Of a DNA stretch of 64,000 nt, positions 1 to 8,684 are shown piece after piece. The notes under the pieces were generated by a model that had not been told where the DNA came from, did not search any database, and saw only the letters and a program-made list of their open reading frames with translations. The DNA comes from Chiayiivirga flava (GTDB lineage Bacteria; Pseudomonadota; Gammaproteobacteria; Xanthomonadales; Xanthomonadaceae). The stretch is taken from the NCBI RefSeq assembly GCF_014202825.1, contig NZ_JACHHP010000002.1:124001-188000 (forward strand). Direction: 5' to 3'. Both the position numbers and the translations under genes were made by a program. Each line of letters begins with the position of its first letter. Within the stretch, counting starts at the first letter, position 1.

Positions 1-775
1 GCACCATCGCGAACATCGCCAGCAGCCCGAGCAACAACGCCGGCGTGGCGAAACGCACCCCGCGCGCACCCAGCCGCAGCAACGCCCACGCCGCGAGCAG
101 GCCGGCAAGGAACTGGTCGATGCGTCCGACGATCTGGTTGATCATGCCGGCGCCGTAGACCTCGGTGGGAATGCCGAAGATCAGCACGCCACTGAACAGG
201 CTCTCGTACGCCGCGAGGCGAAACGCCGCCACCCACAGCAGCACCGCCATCACCACCAGCCATGCCCGCGCACGCGCCAGCACCCACGCCAGCAGCGGCA
301 GCAACAGGTAGAAGTTCCACTCCACCGGCAAGGTCCACCACACCCCGTTGAGCAGCCCACCCATTGCCGGGTGCAGCCAGAACTGCATGCTCAGATAGGC
401 CAGCAGTTGCAGCCCGTCGACGGGCCACACGCCGTCGGCGAAGCGTGCCGCCACCAGCAGGATCGCAAGTTGCACGTAGAACGCCGGCAGCACGCGCAGC
501 GCGCGGCGCCAGATGTAGGTGCGCAGGTCCGGAAACCCGCCGAACCCGTCGATCCAGCGCAGGAACGGCCGCGCCAGCAGGAATCCGGACAGCACGAAGA
601 ACAGGTCCACGCCCAGATAGCCGGTGGCGAACGGCGCCGTCACGTCGATGCCGGCCACCTGCAGCACCGGCGCCCCGGCCAGCAGCCACAGATGCAGCAG
701 CATCACCCACACCGCCGCCAGTCCACGCAGGCCGGTCAGTGTCGCGACATGATCGGCATTCGGCGCGCTGGACAT
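1..775 (-). CDS. Acyltransferase 3 family membrane protein (3' part beyond the window)
   Basis: Reading leftwards from an ATG at 773-775, the frame stays open to the window edge, giving about 258 residues with no stop. The N-terminus has the acyltransferase-3 (OafA/YrhL-like) signature: TLTGLRGLAAVWVMLLHLW, with the conserved R and H, then GYLGVDLFFVLSGFLLARPF, the RRALRVLPAFYV stretch, and a VEWNFYLLLPLL segment. Several hydrophobic helices alternate with arginine-rich loops. Members of this family move acetyl or other acyl groups onto cell-surface polysaccharides or lipids at the inner membrane; the substrate cannot be told from sequence. The C-terminus is missing only because the window ends. 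A second member of the family lies at the other end of the window, 63594-64000. Confidence 0.85.
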   Translation of the reverse strand, partial: MSSAPNADHVATLTGLRGLAAVWVMLLHLWLLAGAPVLQVAGIDVTAPFATGYLGVDLFFVLSGFLLARPFLRWIDGFGGFPDLRTYIWRRALRVLPAFYVQLAILLVAARFADGVWPVDGLQLLAYLSMQFWLHPAMGGLLNGVWWTLPVEWNFYLLLPLLAWVLARARAWLVVMAVLLWVAAFRLAAYESLFSGVLIFGIPTEVYGAGMINQIVGRIDQFLAGLLAAWALLRLGARGVRFATPALLLGLLAMFAMV

Positions 776-892
776 CGCGGCGTTATAGCAGAGTGGCGCG
801 GTGCACCGGCGCGTGGACGGGCGCCTGCTGGCACAATCGCGCCTACGGCCACGGCGGCAGCCCGCCGCCCCCATCGCAACCGGACCCCGCGC

Positions 893-1201
893 GTGAACCC
901 ACTGCTCGAACTCAACCTCGGCTTCGTCCTGCTGCTGCCGTGGTATCTGATCCTGACCGCGCTGTTCCTGCTGTTTCCGCGGGGCCCGCGCGCGGCGCGC
1001 GTGCGCCTGTTCGAACTTGCGAGCGTGGCGGTTGCGATCGGCGCCTCGGTGGCGGGCGGCATCTGGGGATTCCGCCACGCCGACCTTGCTGCCGGCGCGA
1101 TCTGGAAACAGGTGCTCGCGAGCCTGATCGGCTACGGCGTGTTCCTGCTGGTGCTGGGTCTGGCGGTGGGATTGCGTCGCAGATTGCTGGCACGCCGCTG
1201 A
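893..1201 (+). CDS. Small membrane protein of unknown function
   Basis: A 102-residue protein starting at GTG 893. Three hydrophobic stretches, about residues 7-27, 40-58 and 71-91, suggest three membrane helices, and a basic tail (RRRLLARR) follows the last. An upstream extension of the frame exists but is arginine- and proline-rich and looks non-coding, so the start was placed where the hydrophobic protein begins. I do not recognise the family. It precedes the cyanophycin genes on the same strand, 154 bp before iadA, and whether it is cotranscribed with them is unclear. Confidence 0.6.
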   Translation: MNPLLELNLGFVLLLPWYLILTALFLLFPRGPRAARVRLFELASVAVAIGASVAGGIWGFRHADLAAGAIWKQVLASLIGYGVFLLVLGLAVGLRRRLLARR

Positions 1202-1355
1202 GCGACGACGGCCCGCGCTCCCGTGGCGCCGCAACCCGTCCATGCCGGATGCGGCCGCAGGCGCGCAGGCGTGGCGGCACCGGCACCCGGGCACGCGATG
1301 CCGTCGCCGGCGCATTTCCGTTAAGCTCGCGCGCCGAATTCGACCCCGGACCTCC

Positions 1356-2543
1356 GTGTCGCTGCCCGCCCTGCCCACCGCCGGCCTCCTGCTGCTGCGC
1401 AACGCCGACGTGTTCGCGCCCGAGGCGCTGGGCCGGCGCGATGTACTGCTCGGCGGCGGCAAGGTGCTGTGGCTCGGCGCGCCGGGCGAGGCGCCGGTGT
1501 CCGATGCGGTCGAACGCATCGATCTGGCCGGGCGGCGCCTGATTCCCGGCCTGATCGACGGTCACGTGCACGTGACCGGCGGCGGCGGCGAAGCCGGGTT
1601 CCGCACCCGCGTGCCGCCGATGAAACTCTCGCAGTTCACCACCGCCGGGGTCACCACCGTGGTCGGCCTGCTCGGCACCGACGATGTGGCGCGCAGCACG
1701 CGCGATCTGGTCGCCACGCTGTCCGCGCTGCGCGAGGAGGGCCTGAGCGCGTACGGCCACACCGGCGGCTACCACCTGCCGCCGGCCACGCTCACCGGCA
1801 GCGTGCGCGGCGATATCGTCTTCGTCGATGCGTTGATCGGCGTCGGCGAAGTGGCATTGAGCGATCACCGCTCCAGCCAGCCGACGCTCGACGAACTGCT
1901 GCGCCTGGCTTCCGACGCACACGTGGCCGGCATGATGACCGGCAAGGCCGGCATCGTGCACCTGCACCTGGGCGACGGCGCGCGCGGACTCGATCTGGTC
2001 ACGCGTGCGCTCGATGCCAGCGAGCTGCCGCCGCGCGTGTTCCAGCCCACGCATGTCAACCGCAGACGCGCGCTGTTCGACGAAGCGCTGGTGCTGGCCA
2101 ACCGTGGCTGCAGCGTCGACATCACCGCGTTTCCGGTGGCCGACGGCGAGGATGCGTGGAGCGCGGCGGACGCACTCGTGCGCTACCTCGACAGCGGTGC
2201 GCCGCCCGATCGGGTGACCATCAGTTCCGACGCCGGCGGCTGCCTGCCGTGCTTCGATGCCCAAGGCCACGTCTGCGGCATGGACGTCGGCCAGTCCGGG
2301 GCCTTGCTGGCCACGCTCGCCGACCTGCTCGCCGCGGGCGTGCCGCTCGAGCGCGCGCTGCCGGCCTTCACCCGCAACGTCGCCGACCTGCTGCGCCTGC
2401 CGCGCAAGGGGCGCATCGCGCCCGGCGCCGATGCCGACCTCGTCGCGCTCGACGCGGCCCACGCCGCGTCGCTGGTGATCGCGCGCGGCCGCGTGCACGT
2501 GCGCGACGGCCGCGCCGTGCTGCGCGGAACCTTCGAACAATGA
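1356..2543 (+). CDS. iadA: Isoaspartyl (beta-aspartyl) dipeptidase
   Basis: A 395-residue amidohydrolase, close to the 390 of E. coli IadA. It hydrolyses beta-aspartyl dipeptides in the cytoplasm; beside cyanophycinase its natural substrate is probably beta-Asp-Arg, released from cyanophycin, giving Asp and Arg. Metal-site residues are visible: His70 and His72 in GHVHVTGGGGE with Glu79, His204 in VHLHLGDG, His233 in PTHVN, and Asp292 in ISSDAGG. Tyr139 matches the substrate-site tyrosine. At the position of the bridging carbamylated lysine of E. coli IadA this protein appears to have Glu165 (GVGEVALSDHRS), judged from a remembered alignment. Start GTG 1356 was chosen because the protein then begins right before the LLLLRNADVF strand; an ATG at 1242 would add an arginine-rich tail. 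cphB follows 56 bp downstream. Confidence 0.9.
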   Translation: MSLPALPTAGLLLLRNADVFAPEALGRRDVLLGGGKVLWLGAPGEAPVSDAVERIDLAGRRLIPGLIDGHVHVTGGGGEAGFRTRVPPMKLSQFTTAGVTTVVGLLGTDDVARSTRDLVATLSALREEGLSAYGHTGGYHLPPATLTGSVRGDIVFVDALIGVGEVALSDHRSSQPTLDELLRLASDAHVAGMMTGKAGIVHLHLGDGARGLDLVTRALDASELPPRVFQPTHVNRRRALFDEALVLANRGCSVDITAFPVADGEDAWSAADALVRYLDSGAPPDRVTISSDAGGCLPCFDAQGHVCGMDVGQSGALLATLADLLAAGVPLERALPAFTRNVADLLRLPRKGRIAPGADADLVALDAAHAASLVIARGRVHVRDGRAVLRGTFEQ

Positions 2544-2599
2544 CGGCCGCGCGGCGCACCCGCACCGCGGCCGCCAACAGGCTGTGCCAGGAGTAGACG

Positions 2600-3436
2600 A
2601 TGTGCCCGAGCAAGGTTGCCGACGGCGACGAACGCGGCTGGATCGTGCCGATCGGCGGCGCCGAGGAAAAGGAAGACGATCCGGCCATCCTCAAGCGCTT
2701 CGTGCGTTTGTGCGGCGGCAGCGACGCCGACATCGTCGTCATTCCCACCGCCAGCCGCATGGAGGACACCGGCGCGCGCTACGAGCGCATCTTCGAGGAG
2801 ATCGGCGTCAAGCGCGCCAAGGCTCTGAACTTCGCCACGCGCGAGGACGGCAGCACGCCGCGCTGGCTCGAACGCATCGAGCGCGCGAGCGGCGTGTTCT
2901 TCACCGGCGGCGACCAGCTGCGCCTGTCGACCATCCTCGGCGGCACGCCCGCGGCGAAGATGATCCGCGTGCGCAACGCGGCCGGCATGACCGTCGGCGG
3001 CACCAGCGCGGGCGCCAGCATCCTGTCCGAGCACATGATCGCGTTCGGCTCCGAAGGCAGTTCGCCGCGTGCCGACAGCGTGCGCCTCGCGCCCGGGCTG
3101 GGACTCACCAACCGCTTCATCATCGACCAGCATTTCCGCCAGCGCGACCGCCTCGGCCGCCTGGTGGCGGCGCTGGCGTTCAATCCGTTTTCGGTCGGCA
3201 TCGGCCTGGACGAGGACACGGCGGCGTTCATCTCGCCGGACAACGTGCTCGAAGTGGAAGGCAGCGGCGCGGTCACCGTCGTGGACGCCGACGCCGCCGA
3301 ATTCTCTTCGATGGCGCAGGCGGACGAGAATGAACCGGTGTGCCTGATCGGGCTGAAGGTGCATTTCCTGATCCACGGCGCGACGTTCGACCTCAAGACG
3401 CGCAAGGCGTCGGCGGGGGCACTGGCGAAGGGGTAG
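2600..3436 (+). CDS. cphB: Cyanophycinase
   Basis: A 278-residue member of peptidase family S51, the usual size for intracellular CphB. It cuts the cyanophycin (multi-L-arginyl-poly-L-aspartate) backbone into beta-Asp-Arg dipeptides. The nucleophile elbow VGGTSAGAS gives catalytic Ser136. FFTGGDQLRL at about 100-109 and FIIDQHFRQRDR at about 173-184, with Gln177 and His178, match other conserved segments. A strong ribosome binding site (AGGAG at 2589-2593) precedes ATG 2600. It lies between iadA and cphA on the same strand, so the three form a make-and-break set for cyanophycin. There is no signal peptide, consistent with a cytosolic storage-granule enzyme rather than the secreted CphE type. 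Confidence 0.93.
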   Translation: MCPSKVADGDERGWIVPIGGAEEKEDDPAILKRFVRLCGGSDADIVVIPTASRMEDTGARYERIFEEIGVKRAKALNFATREDGSTPRWLERIERASGVFFTGGDQLRLSTILGGTPAAKMIRVRNAAGMTVGGTSAGASILSEHMIAFGSEGSSPRADSVRLAPGLGLTNRFIIDQHFRQRDRLGRLVAALAFNPFSVGIGLDEDTAAFISPDNVLEVEGSGAVTVVDADAAEFSSMAQADENEPVCLIGLKVHFLIHGATFDLKTRKASAGALAKG

Positions 3437-3570
3437 GCCCGGCCCGCGTCTCCGGCAGACGCGTTCGGCCCGTGCCATCGAGCGCTCGGGCGCTGCCACC
3501 GGTTGATTTCCGGCGCATGACCGGAGAAGGTGCAGGTTCGCCTTCCTCCGCCAGCCACCCCGGGACCCGC

Positions 3571-6360
3571 ATGCGCATTCTCGAACGCTCCGTCTACGTC
3601 GGCCCGTCGCTGTACGCCCACTTTCCGGTGATCCGGCTGGAGCTAGACCTCGGCGCGCTCGAAGCGTGGCCGACGGCGAAACTCGGCGCCGGCTTCATCG
3701 ACGGTCTCGTCGCCGCGCTGCCCGGCCTGGCCGAACATGGCTGTTCGTACCGTGAACCCGGCGGCTTCATCCGCCGCATGCGCGAAGGCGACGGCACCTG
3801 GCTCGGGCATGTGCTCGAACACGTCGCGATCGAGCTGCAGAACGTCGCCGGCGAGGACGTCACCTTCGGCAAGACGCGCAGCATCGACGGCAGGCCCGGC
3901 GTCTACAGCGTGGTCTACGAATACGCCCAGCGCGAGGAAGGCATCGCCGCCGGGGAACTCGCACTGAAGCTGCTCACCTCGCTGCTGCCGAAGGAGCTGC
4001 AGCACGGTGACGCGCCCGACTTCGACTGGAATCAGGCGCGCGACGAGTTCATCCGCTACGCCCAGCGCCGCGCACTCGGTCCGTCGACCGCGTCGATCGT
4101 GCACGCCGCGGAAGCGCGCGGCATTCCGTGGCTGCGCCTCAACGACCAGTCCCTCGTGCAACTGGGCCACGGCAAGTACCAGCAACGCATCCAGGCCACG
4201 GTGACCGGAAAAACCTCGCACATCGCGGTGGAACTGGCCAGCGACAAGGAGGAAACCAACAAGATCCTCGGCTCGCTCGGCCTGCCGGTGCCGCGCCAGG
4301 AGCTGGTGCAGACCGAAGGCCAGGCGCTGCGCGCCGCGCAGCGGCTCGGCGGGCTCGTGGTGACCAAGCCGTACAACGGCAACCACGGCCGCGGCATCAC
4401 CATCGGCATCTCGAGCGAAGAAGACATCCGCGCCGGCTTCCACGCCGCGAAGGAACATTCGCGCTCGGTCATCGTGGAAACCTATGTCGCCGGCGACGAC
4501 CACCGCCTGCTTGTCGTGGCCGGCGAACTCGTCGCCGCGACACGCCGCACGCCGGGCCACGTAGTCGGCGACGGCGTCAGCACGGTCGCGCAGCTGGTCG
4601 ACATCGTGAACCAGGATCCGCGCCGCGGCGTCGGCCACGAGAAGGTGCTGACGCGGCTGGTGCTCGACGCGCAGGCCGACATGATGCTCGCGCGGCTCGA
4701 CATGACGGCCGACTCGGTGCCGCTCGCGGGCCAGATCGTGCCGCTGCGCTCCACCGCCAACCTCTCCACCGGCGGCACCGCCACCGACGTCACCGACATC
4801 ATCCATCCCGACAACCGCGACATGGCCGTGCGCGCGATCCGCGCGATCGGCCTCGATGTCGGCGGCGTCGATTTCATCTCGCCGAACATCGCCGAGAGCT
4901 ACAAGACCGTCGGCGGGGGCATCTGCGAGGTGAACGCCGCGCCCGGCTTCCGCATGCACGTGGCGCCGAGCGAAGGCACGCCGCGCGACGCGGCCGGTCC
5001 GGTGGTCGATCTGCTGTTCCCGCCCGGCACGCCCTCGCGCGTGCCGATCGCGGCCGTCACCGGCACCAACGGCAAGACCACGACGGCGCGCATGCTCGCG
5101 CACATCACCAAGATGGCCGGCTACACGCCCGGCCTCACCACCACCGACGGCGTCTACATCGACGGCCAGCGCACCGTCGAAGGCGACATGACCGGCCCGG
5201 TGTCCGCGCGCATGGTGCTGGCCGATCCGCAGATCGACATCGCCGTGCTGGAGACCGCGCGCGGCGGCCTGCTGCGCGCGGGCATGGGCGTGCCGAGCGT
5301 CAACGTCGGCGCGGTGCTGAACGTGCAGTCGGACCACCTGGGCATCAAGGGCATCGACACGCTGGAGCAACTGGCCGAGGTGAAACGCATCGTCGTTGAG
5401 GTGGCGACCGACTGCGCCGTGCTCAACGCCGACGATCCGAACGTGCTGAAGATGTCGGCCTACACCGAGGCCAAGACCCTCTGCTACGTGACGATGAATC
5501 CGTCGCACGGCCTGGTGCGCGAGCACATCCGCGCCGGGGGCCGTGCGTGTGCGCTGGAGGCAGGCGTCAACGGCCAGATGATCACGCTGTACGACAAGGG
5601 ATCGCACATCCCGCTGCTGTGGACCCATCTGATCCCGGCCACGCTCGAGGGCCGCGCCCTGCACAACGTGCAGAACGCGATGGTGGCCGCGGCGATGGCG
5701 TTTTCGCTCGGCATCAAGCTCGACGCGATCCGCCAGGGCCTGCGCACCTTCGACACCACGTTCTTCCAGGCGCCCGGCCGCATGAATGTGTTCGACCAGC
5801 ACCCGTTCAAGGTGCTGTTCGACTACGGCCACAACGCACACGCGGTCGGCGTGATGGCCGACCTCGCGCAGCGGCTCGACGTGAGCGGACGCCGCATCGT
5901 CGTCGTGGCCGGCCCCGGCGACCGGCGCGACGAGGATCTGCGCGCCATCGCCGATGCGGTGGCGAATCGCTTCGACCACTACATCTGCCGCCGCGACGAC
6001 AACACCCGCGGCCGCGACGGCGATGCCGTGCCCGGCATCATCGCCAAGGCGCTGCGTGCGGCCGGCGTGGCGGAGGACGCGATCCAGATCATCCCCGACG
6101 AGCAGCTGGCCATCGACACCGCCCTGCGCATGAGCCGCGCCGGCGACCTGCTGCTGGTGTTCGCCGACGCGCTGACGCGTTCGTGGAAGCAGATCATCAA
6201 GTTCCGGCCCGAAGGCGCCCCGGCACCGACGCCGGCGGCGGCAACGGCCGCGGCGCTGCCGATGTCGACGCCCGAGCAGGAGGAAGCCCTGCACGCCGCC
6301 CTCGACGGCATGATCCGCGACGAACGCGGCATCCGTTTCGCGCGCGAGAGCGACGACTGA
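3571..6360 (+). CDS. cphA: Cyanophycin synthetase (CphA1 type)
   Basis: A 929-residue ligase that polymerises cyanophycin by adding Asp to the backbone (ATP-grasp site) and Arg to the side chain (Mur-ligase site). Order: the N-terminal CphA domain from about residue 1 (MRILERSVYVGPSLYAHFPV, then WLGHVLEHVAIELQN), an ATP-grasp domain at roughly 220-485 with VVTKPYNGNHGRG at 263-275, then a Mur-ligase domain whose P-loop TGTNGKTTT spans 497-505 (Lys502). Further Mur motifs are ETARGGLLR, VQSDHLG, FDYGHNAHA and GPGDRRDEDL. The C-terminus is slightly longer than the roughly 870-900 usual, with an Ala/Pro-rich stretch before the end. ATG 3571 starts exactly at the conserved N-terminus; upstream in-frame codons are low complexity. 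The next gene begins 9 bp after the stop. Confidence 0.95.
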   Translation: MRILERSVYVGPSLYAHFPVIRLELDLGALEAWPTAKLGAGFIDGLVAALPGLAEHGCSYREPGGFIRRMREGDGTWLGHVLEHVAIELQNVAGEDVTFGKTRSIDGRPGVYSVVYEYAQREEGIAAGELALKLLTSLLPKELQHGDAPDFDWNQARDEFIRYAQRRALGPSTASIVHAAEARGIPWLRLNDQSLVQLGHGKYQQRIQATVTGKTSHIAVELASDKEETNKILGSLGLPVPRQELVQTEGQALRAAQRLGGLVVTKPYNGNHGRGITIGISSEEDIRAGFHAAKEHSRSVIVETYVAGDDHRLLVVAGELVAATRRTPGHVVGDGVSTVAQLVDIVNQDPRRGVGHEKVLTRLVLDAQADMMLARLDMTADSVPLAGQIVPLRSTANLSTGGTATDVTDIIHPDNRDMAVRAIRAIGLDVGGVDFISPNIAESYKTVGGGICEVNAAPGFRMHVAPSEGTPRDAAGPVVDLLFPPGTPSRVPIAAVTGTNGKTTTARMLAHITKMAGYTPGLTTTDGVYIDGQRTVEGDMTGPVSARMVLADPQIDIAVLETARGGLLRAGMGVPSVNVGAVLNVQSDHLGIKGIDTLEQLAEVKRIVVEVATDCAVLNADDPNVLKMSAYTEAKTLCYVTMNPSHGLVREHIRAGGRACALEAGVNGQMITLYDKGSHIPLLWTHLIPATLEGRALHNVQNAMVAAAMAFSLGIKLDAIRQGLRTFDTTFFQAPGRMNVFDQHPFKVLFDYGHNAHAVGVMADLAQRLDVSGRRIVVVAGPGDRRDEDLRAIADAVANRFDHYICRRDDNTRGRDGDAVPGIIAKALRAAGVAEDAIQIIPDEQLAIDTALRMSRAGDLLLVFADALTRSWKQIIKFRPEGAPAPTPAAATAAALPMSTPEQEEALHAALDGMIRDERGIRFARESDD

Positions 6361-6369
6361 CGTGACGCC

Positions 6370-8619
6370 GTGACGCCGTTCGAGGATTCGCGCCGGCTCA
6401 CCGGGCCCAGCGTGTGGCTGCGTGCGCCGGGCGCGGCGCTGGAGCTGGCGCCGGGCATCGATGTGGACGCCGCGCTGCTGGAACGCTGGCGTGCGCATGT
6501 GTGTGCGGTCGTGGCCGAGCTCGGGTGGCCGGTCGGCGAGATCGTGGCCGTGCCGCACGCGGCGGGGGCGAGCCTTGCGTTCGAGGCGCCGGTGGATCGG
6601 CTGTTCTGTGCGACGGAGGTCAACGAGTGGGCGCTGGGGGCGGCGGTGCTGGAGCGCGATCGACTGGCTCCGACGCAGCATCATCCCGTCGATCCCGAGC
6701 TGCTCGACTTCGCCCGGACGTTGCGGGAACGCAGCACCGATGCCGAATCGTTTTTCTGGCAACTGCTGCGCGATCGGCGCATCGCAGGGCTCAAATTTCG
6801 GCGACAGCATGTGCTGTCGCCGTATGTGCTCGATTTTTACTGCGACCAATTGCGATTTGCGATCGAACTGGACGGTGGTCAGCACAACGAGCCGTCCTCT
6901 GTCGCGCGTGATTCAAGACGCGACGCGTTCCTGGCGTCGCGTGGTATCGACGTGTTTCGCATCTGGAACCACGATGCGCTCGCGCGAACCGGCGACGTGC
7001 TCGTGCAGTTGAATCACCGAATCACCGCCCGCCGCGAAACACTCGCAGCGGAGAATCTCCTTCTCCCTGCGGGAGAAGGTGCCGGCAGGCGGATGAGGGC
7101 GCCACGTTCTGTTGCAGCGTCAAGGCGAGGGCATGGCGTGGCGCCCTCATCCGCCCTTCGGGCACCTTCTCCCGCGGGGAGAAGGAAGCTGGCGCTGCCG
7201 CACGCACCGGGACACCCCGCGGCGTGGGACCGGGCGCTCGCGCTGCACACCCTGCATGCGCTGTCGCGCAGCGAGGCCGAGCCCGCGCTGCTGGCGCTGC
7301 TCGACGCCGCGCGCGTGCGCGGCGTGTGCGCCAGCGTCGACGACGACTGCGTCACGCTCGGTCGCGGCAGCGGCCAGCACTCGTGGCCGCGGTCCGCGCC
7401 ACCGTCGCCGGACGCGGTGGCCTGGCACGCGCTGCACGGCATCCCCACCGCCCTCGTCACCGGCTCCAACGGCAAGACCACCACCGTCCGCCTGCTCGCC
7501 GCGCTCGGCCGCGCGCACGGCTGGCGCGTGGGCAGCAGCAGCACCGAGGGCCTGGTGGTGGACGGCGAGGTGCTGCGCGGCGGCGACTACAGCGGTCCGG
7601 TCGGCGCGCGCACGGTGCTGCGCGAGACCCGGGTCGACGCCGCCGTGCTCGAAACCGCGCGCGGCGGCATGCTGCGGCGCGGACTGGCGGTGGACGCCGC
7701 CGACGTGGCGGTGATCACCAACGTCAGCGCCGACCACTTCGGCGAATACGGCGTGTTCGACATCGCGCGCCTGGCGCAGGTGAAATTCACCGTCGCGCGC
7801 GCGGTGGCCGAGCACGGTCTGCTCGTGCTCAATGCCGACGACGCGGCACTGCGCCAGTGCGCCACCGCGCATGCCGGGCGCATCGGCTGGTTCGGACTCG
7901 ACATCGAAAGCCCCGCCCTGTTCGCCGCGCGCGCCGCCGGCCAACCCGTGTGCGGCGTGCGCGGCGGGCGCCTGCTGCTGCAGCGCGACGGCACCGCGCA
8001 CGATCTGGGCGCTGTCGCGGCCATGCCACTGAGCGTGGACGGGCGCGCGCGCTACAACATCGCAAACCTAGCCGCAGCGGCGCTGGCGGCGTCCGAGATT
8101 GGCATCGCAGCATCCACTGTCGCGCAGGTCTTCGCCCATTTCGGCGAGGACAATGCGGACAATCGCGGCCGGCTCGAGCGCTGGTCGGTCGACGGCGTGG
8201 CGGTGTGGCTCGACTACGCGCACAACCCCGACGGCCTCGCCGCCCTGCTCGACGTGGCGCGCGGCGGCGCGGCGCGCGGGCGCCTGGGCCTGTTGCTGGG
8301 CCAGGCCGGCAACCGCCGCGACGAAGATCTGCGCGATCTCGCCGCCACCGCCGCGCGCTGGGCCCCGGCGCGTGTGGTGCTCAAGGACATCGTCGGCTAC
8401 GAACGCGGCCGCGCCGAGGGCGCCGTGGCCGCGGTGCTGCGCGACGCGCTTCTGGCCTGCGGCATGCCGGCCGGGGCGATCGCGTACTGCGGCGACGAAG
8501 TCGAGGCGGTGCGCGAGTTGCTCGCCTGGGCGCAACCGGGCGACACGCTGGTGCTGCCGGTGCATGGCGTCGCCGCGCGGCGCGCGGTGATCGAACTGCT
8601 GGACGGCCGGGCGCGATAG
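6370..8619 (+). CDS. Mur-ligase-like CphA paralogue with an inserted DUF559 nuclease-like domain
   Basis: A 749-residue protein from GTG 6370, almost certainly cotranscribed with cphA. Residues 1-100 (ending near [20 protein letters not shown]) and about 274-749 read as one CphA-related Mur-ligase protein: P-loop [10 protein letters not shown] at 363-372, [37 protein letters not shown] and [11 protein letters not shown]. It has no ATP-grasp domain, so it cannot be a normal two-site cyanophycin synthetase; a single Mur-type amino-acid ligation is the likely reaction (inference). Between them, residues 105-222 form a complete DUF559 (Vsr/PD-(D/E)xK-like) domain: [33 protein letters not shown] and [10 protein letters not shown]. 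Residues 229-273 are translated from a palindromic repeat. The frame stays open throughout. The DUF559 part is visibly less GC-rich than its surroundings, a sign of acquisition. Confidence 0.85.
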   Translation: MTPFEDSRRLTGPSVWLRAPGAALELAPGIDVDAALLERWRAHVCAVVAELGWPVGEIVAVPHAAGASLAFEAPVDRLFCATEVNEWALGAAVLERDRLAPTQHHPVDPELLDFARTLRERSTDAESFFWQLLRDRRIAGLKFRRQHVLSPYVLDFYCDQLRFAIELDGGQHNEPSSVARDSRRDAFLASRGIDVFRIWNHDALARTGDVLVQLNHRITARRETLAAENLLLPAGEGAGRRMRAPRSVAASRRGHGVAPSSALRAPSPAGRRKLALPHAPGHPAAWDRALALHTLHALSRSEAEPALLALLDAARVRGVCASVDDDCVTLGRGSGQHSWPRSAPPSPDAVAWHALHGIPTALVTGSNGKTTTVRLLAALGRAHGWRVGSSSTEGLVVDGEVLRGGDYSGPVGARTVLRETRVDAAVLETARGGMLRRGLAVDAADVAVITNVSADHFGEYGVFDIARLAQVKFTVARAVAEHGLLVLNADDAALRQCATAHAGRIGWFGLDIESPALFAARAAGQPVCGVRGGRLLLQRDGTAHDLGAVAAMPLSVDGRARYNIANLAAAALAASEIGIAASTVAQVFAHFGEDNADNRGRLERWSVDGVAVWLDYAHNPDGLAALLDVARGGAARGRLGLLLGQAGNRRDEDLRDLAATAARWAPARVVLKDIVGYERGRAEGAVAAVLRDALLACGMPAGAIAYCGDEVEAVRELLAWAQPGDTLVLPVHGVAARRAVIELLDGRAR
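6676..7188 (+). mobile_element. DUF559 cassette plus family A inverted repeat inserted in frame
   Basis: The block from about 6676 to 7188 interrupts a protein that otherwise reads as a continuous Mur-ligase relative. It holds a DUF559 nuclease-like module (about 6680-7035) followed at once by a family A palindromic element (7057-7188). Local composition differs from the neighbours, with T and A runs such as tttttc near 6751 and aaatttcgg near 6798. The left boundary is approximate because there is no repeat on that side. No transposase, target-site duplication or terminal repeat bracketing the whole block was found, so the route of entry is unknown. Confidence 0.6.
7057..7188. repeat. Family A inverted repeat, copy inside a gene
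   Basis: Arms at 7057-7104 and 7140-7188 are near-perfect reverse complements (TCTCCTTCTCCCTGCGGGAG... against ...CTCCCGCGGGGAGAAGGA). Each arm is itself palindromic around the CCTTCTCCC...GGGAGAAGG core and carries the GGCGGATGAGGGCGCC box. It is the same element as those at 34626-34750, 50533-50741 and 58033-58224, but here it is translated as part of the Mur-ligase/DUF559 protein. Confidence 0.9.
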
Positions 8620-8684
8620 CCGGCACCGCGCGGTCGACGGCGATTGCGCTACCCTCCCGCATCCGCGACAAAGGCCGGCTTCCG

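Noticed and set aside
3643-6885. 1080-codon open frame opposite cphA
   Set aside because: Antisense shadow of cphA and the next gene; the translation is compositionally biased and has no recognisable domain.
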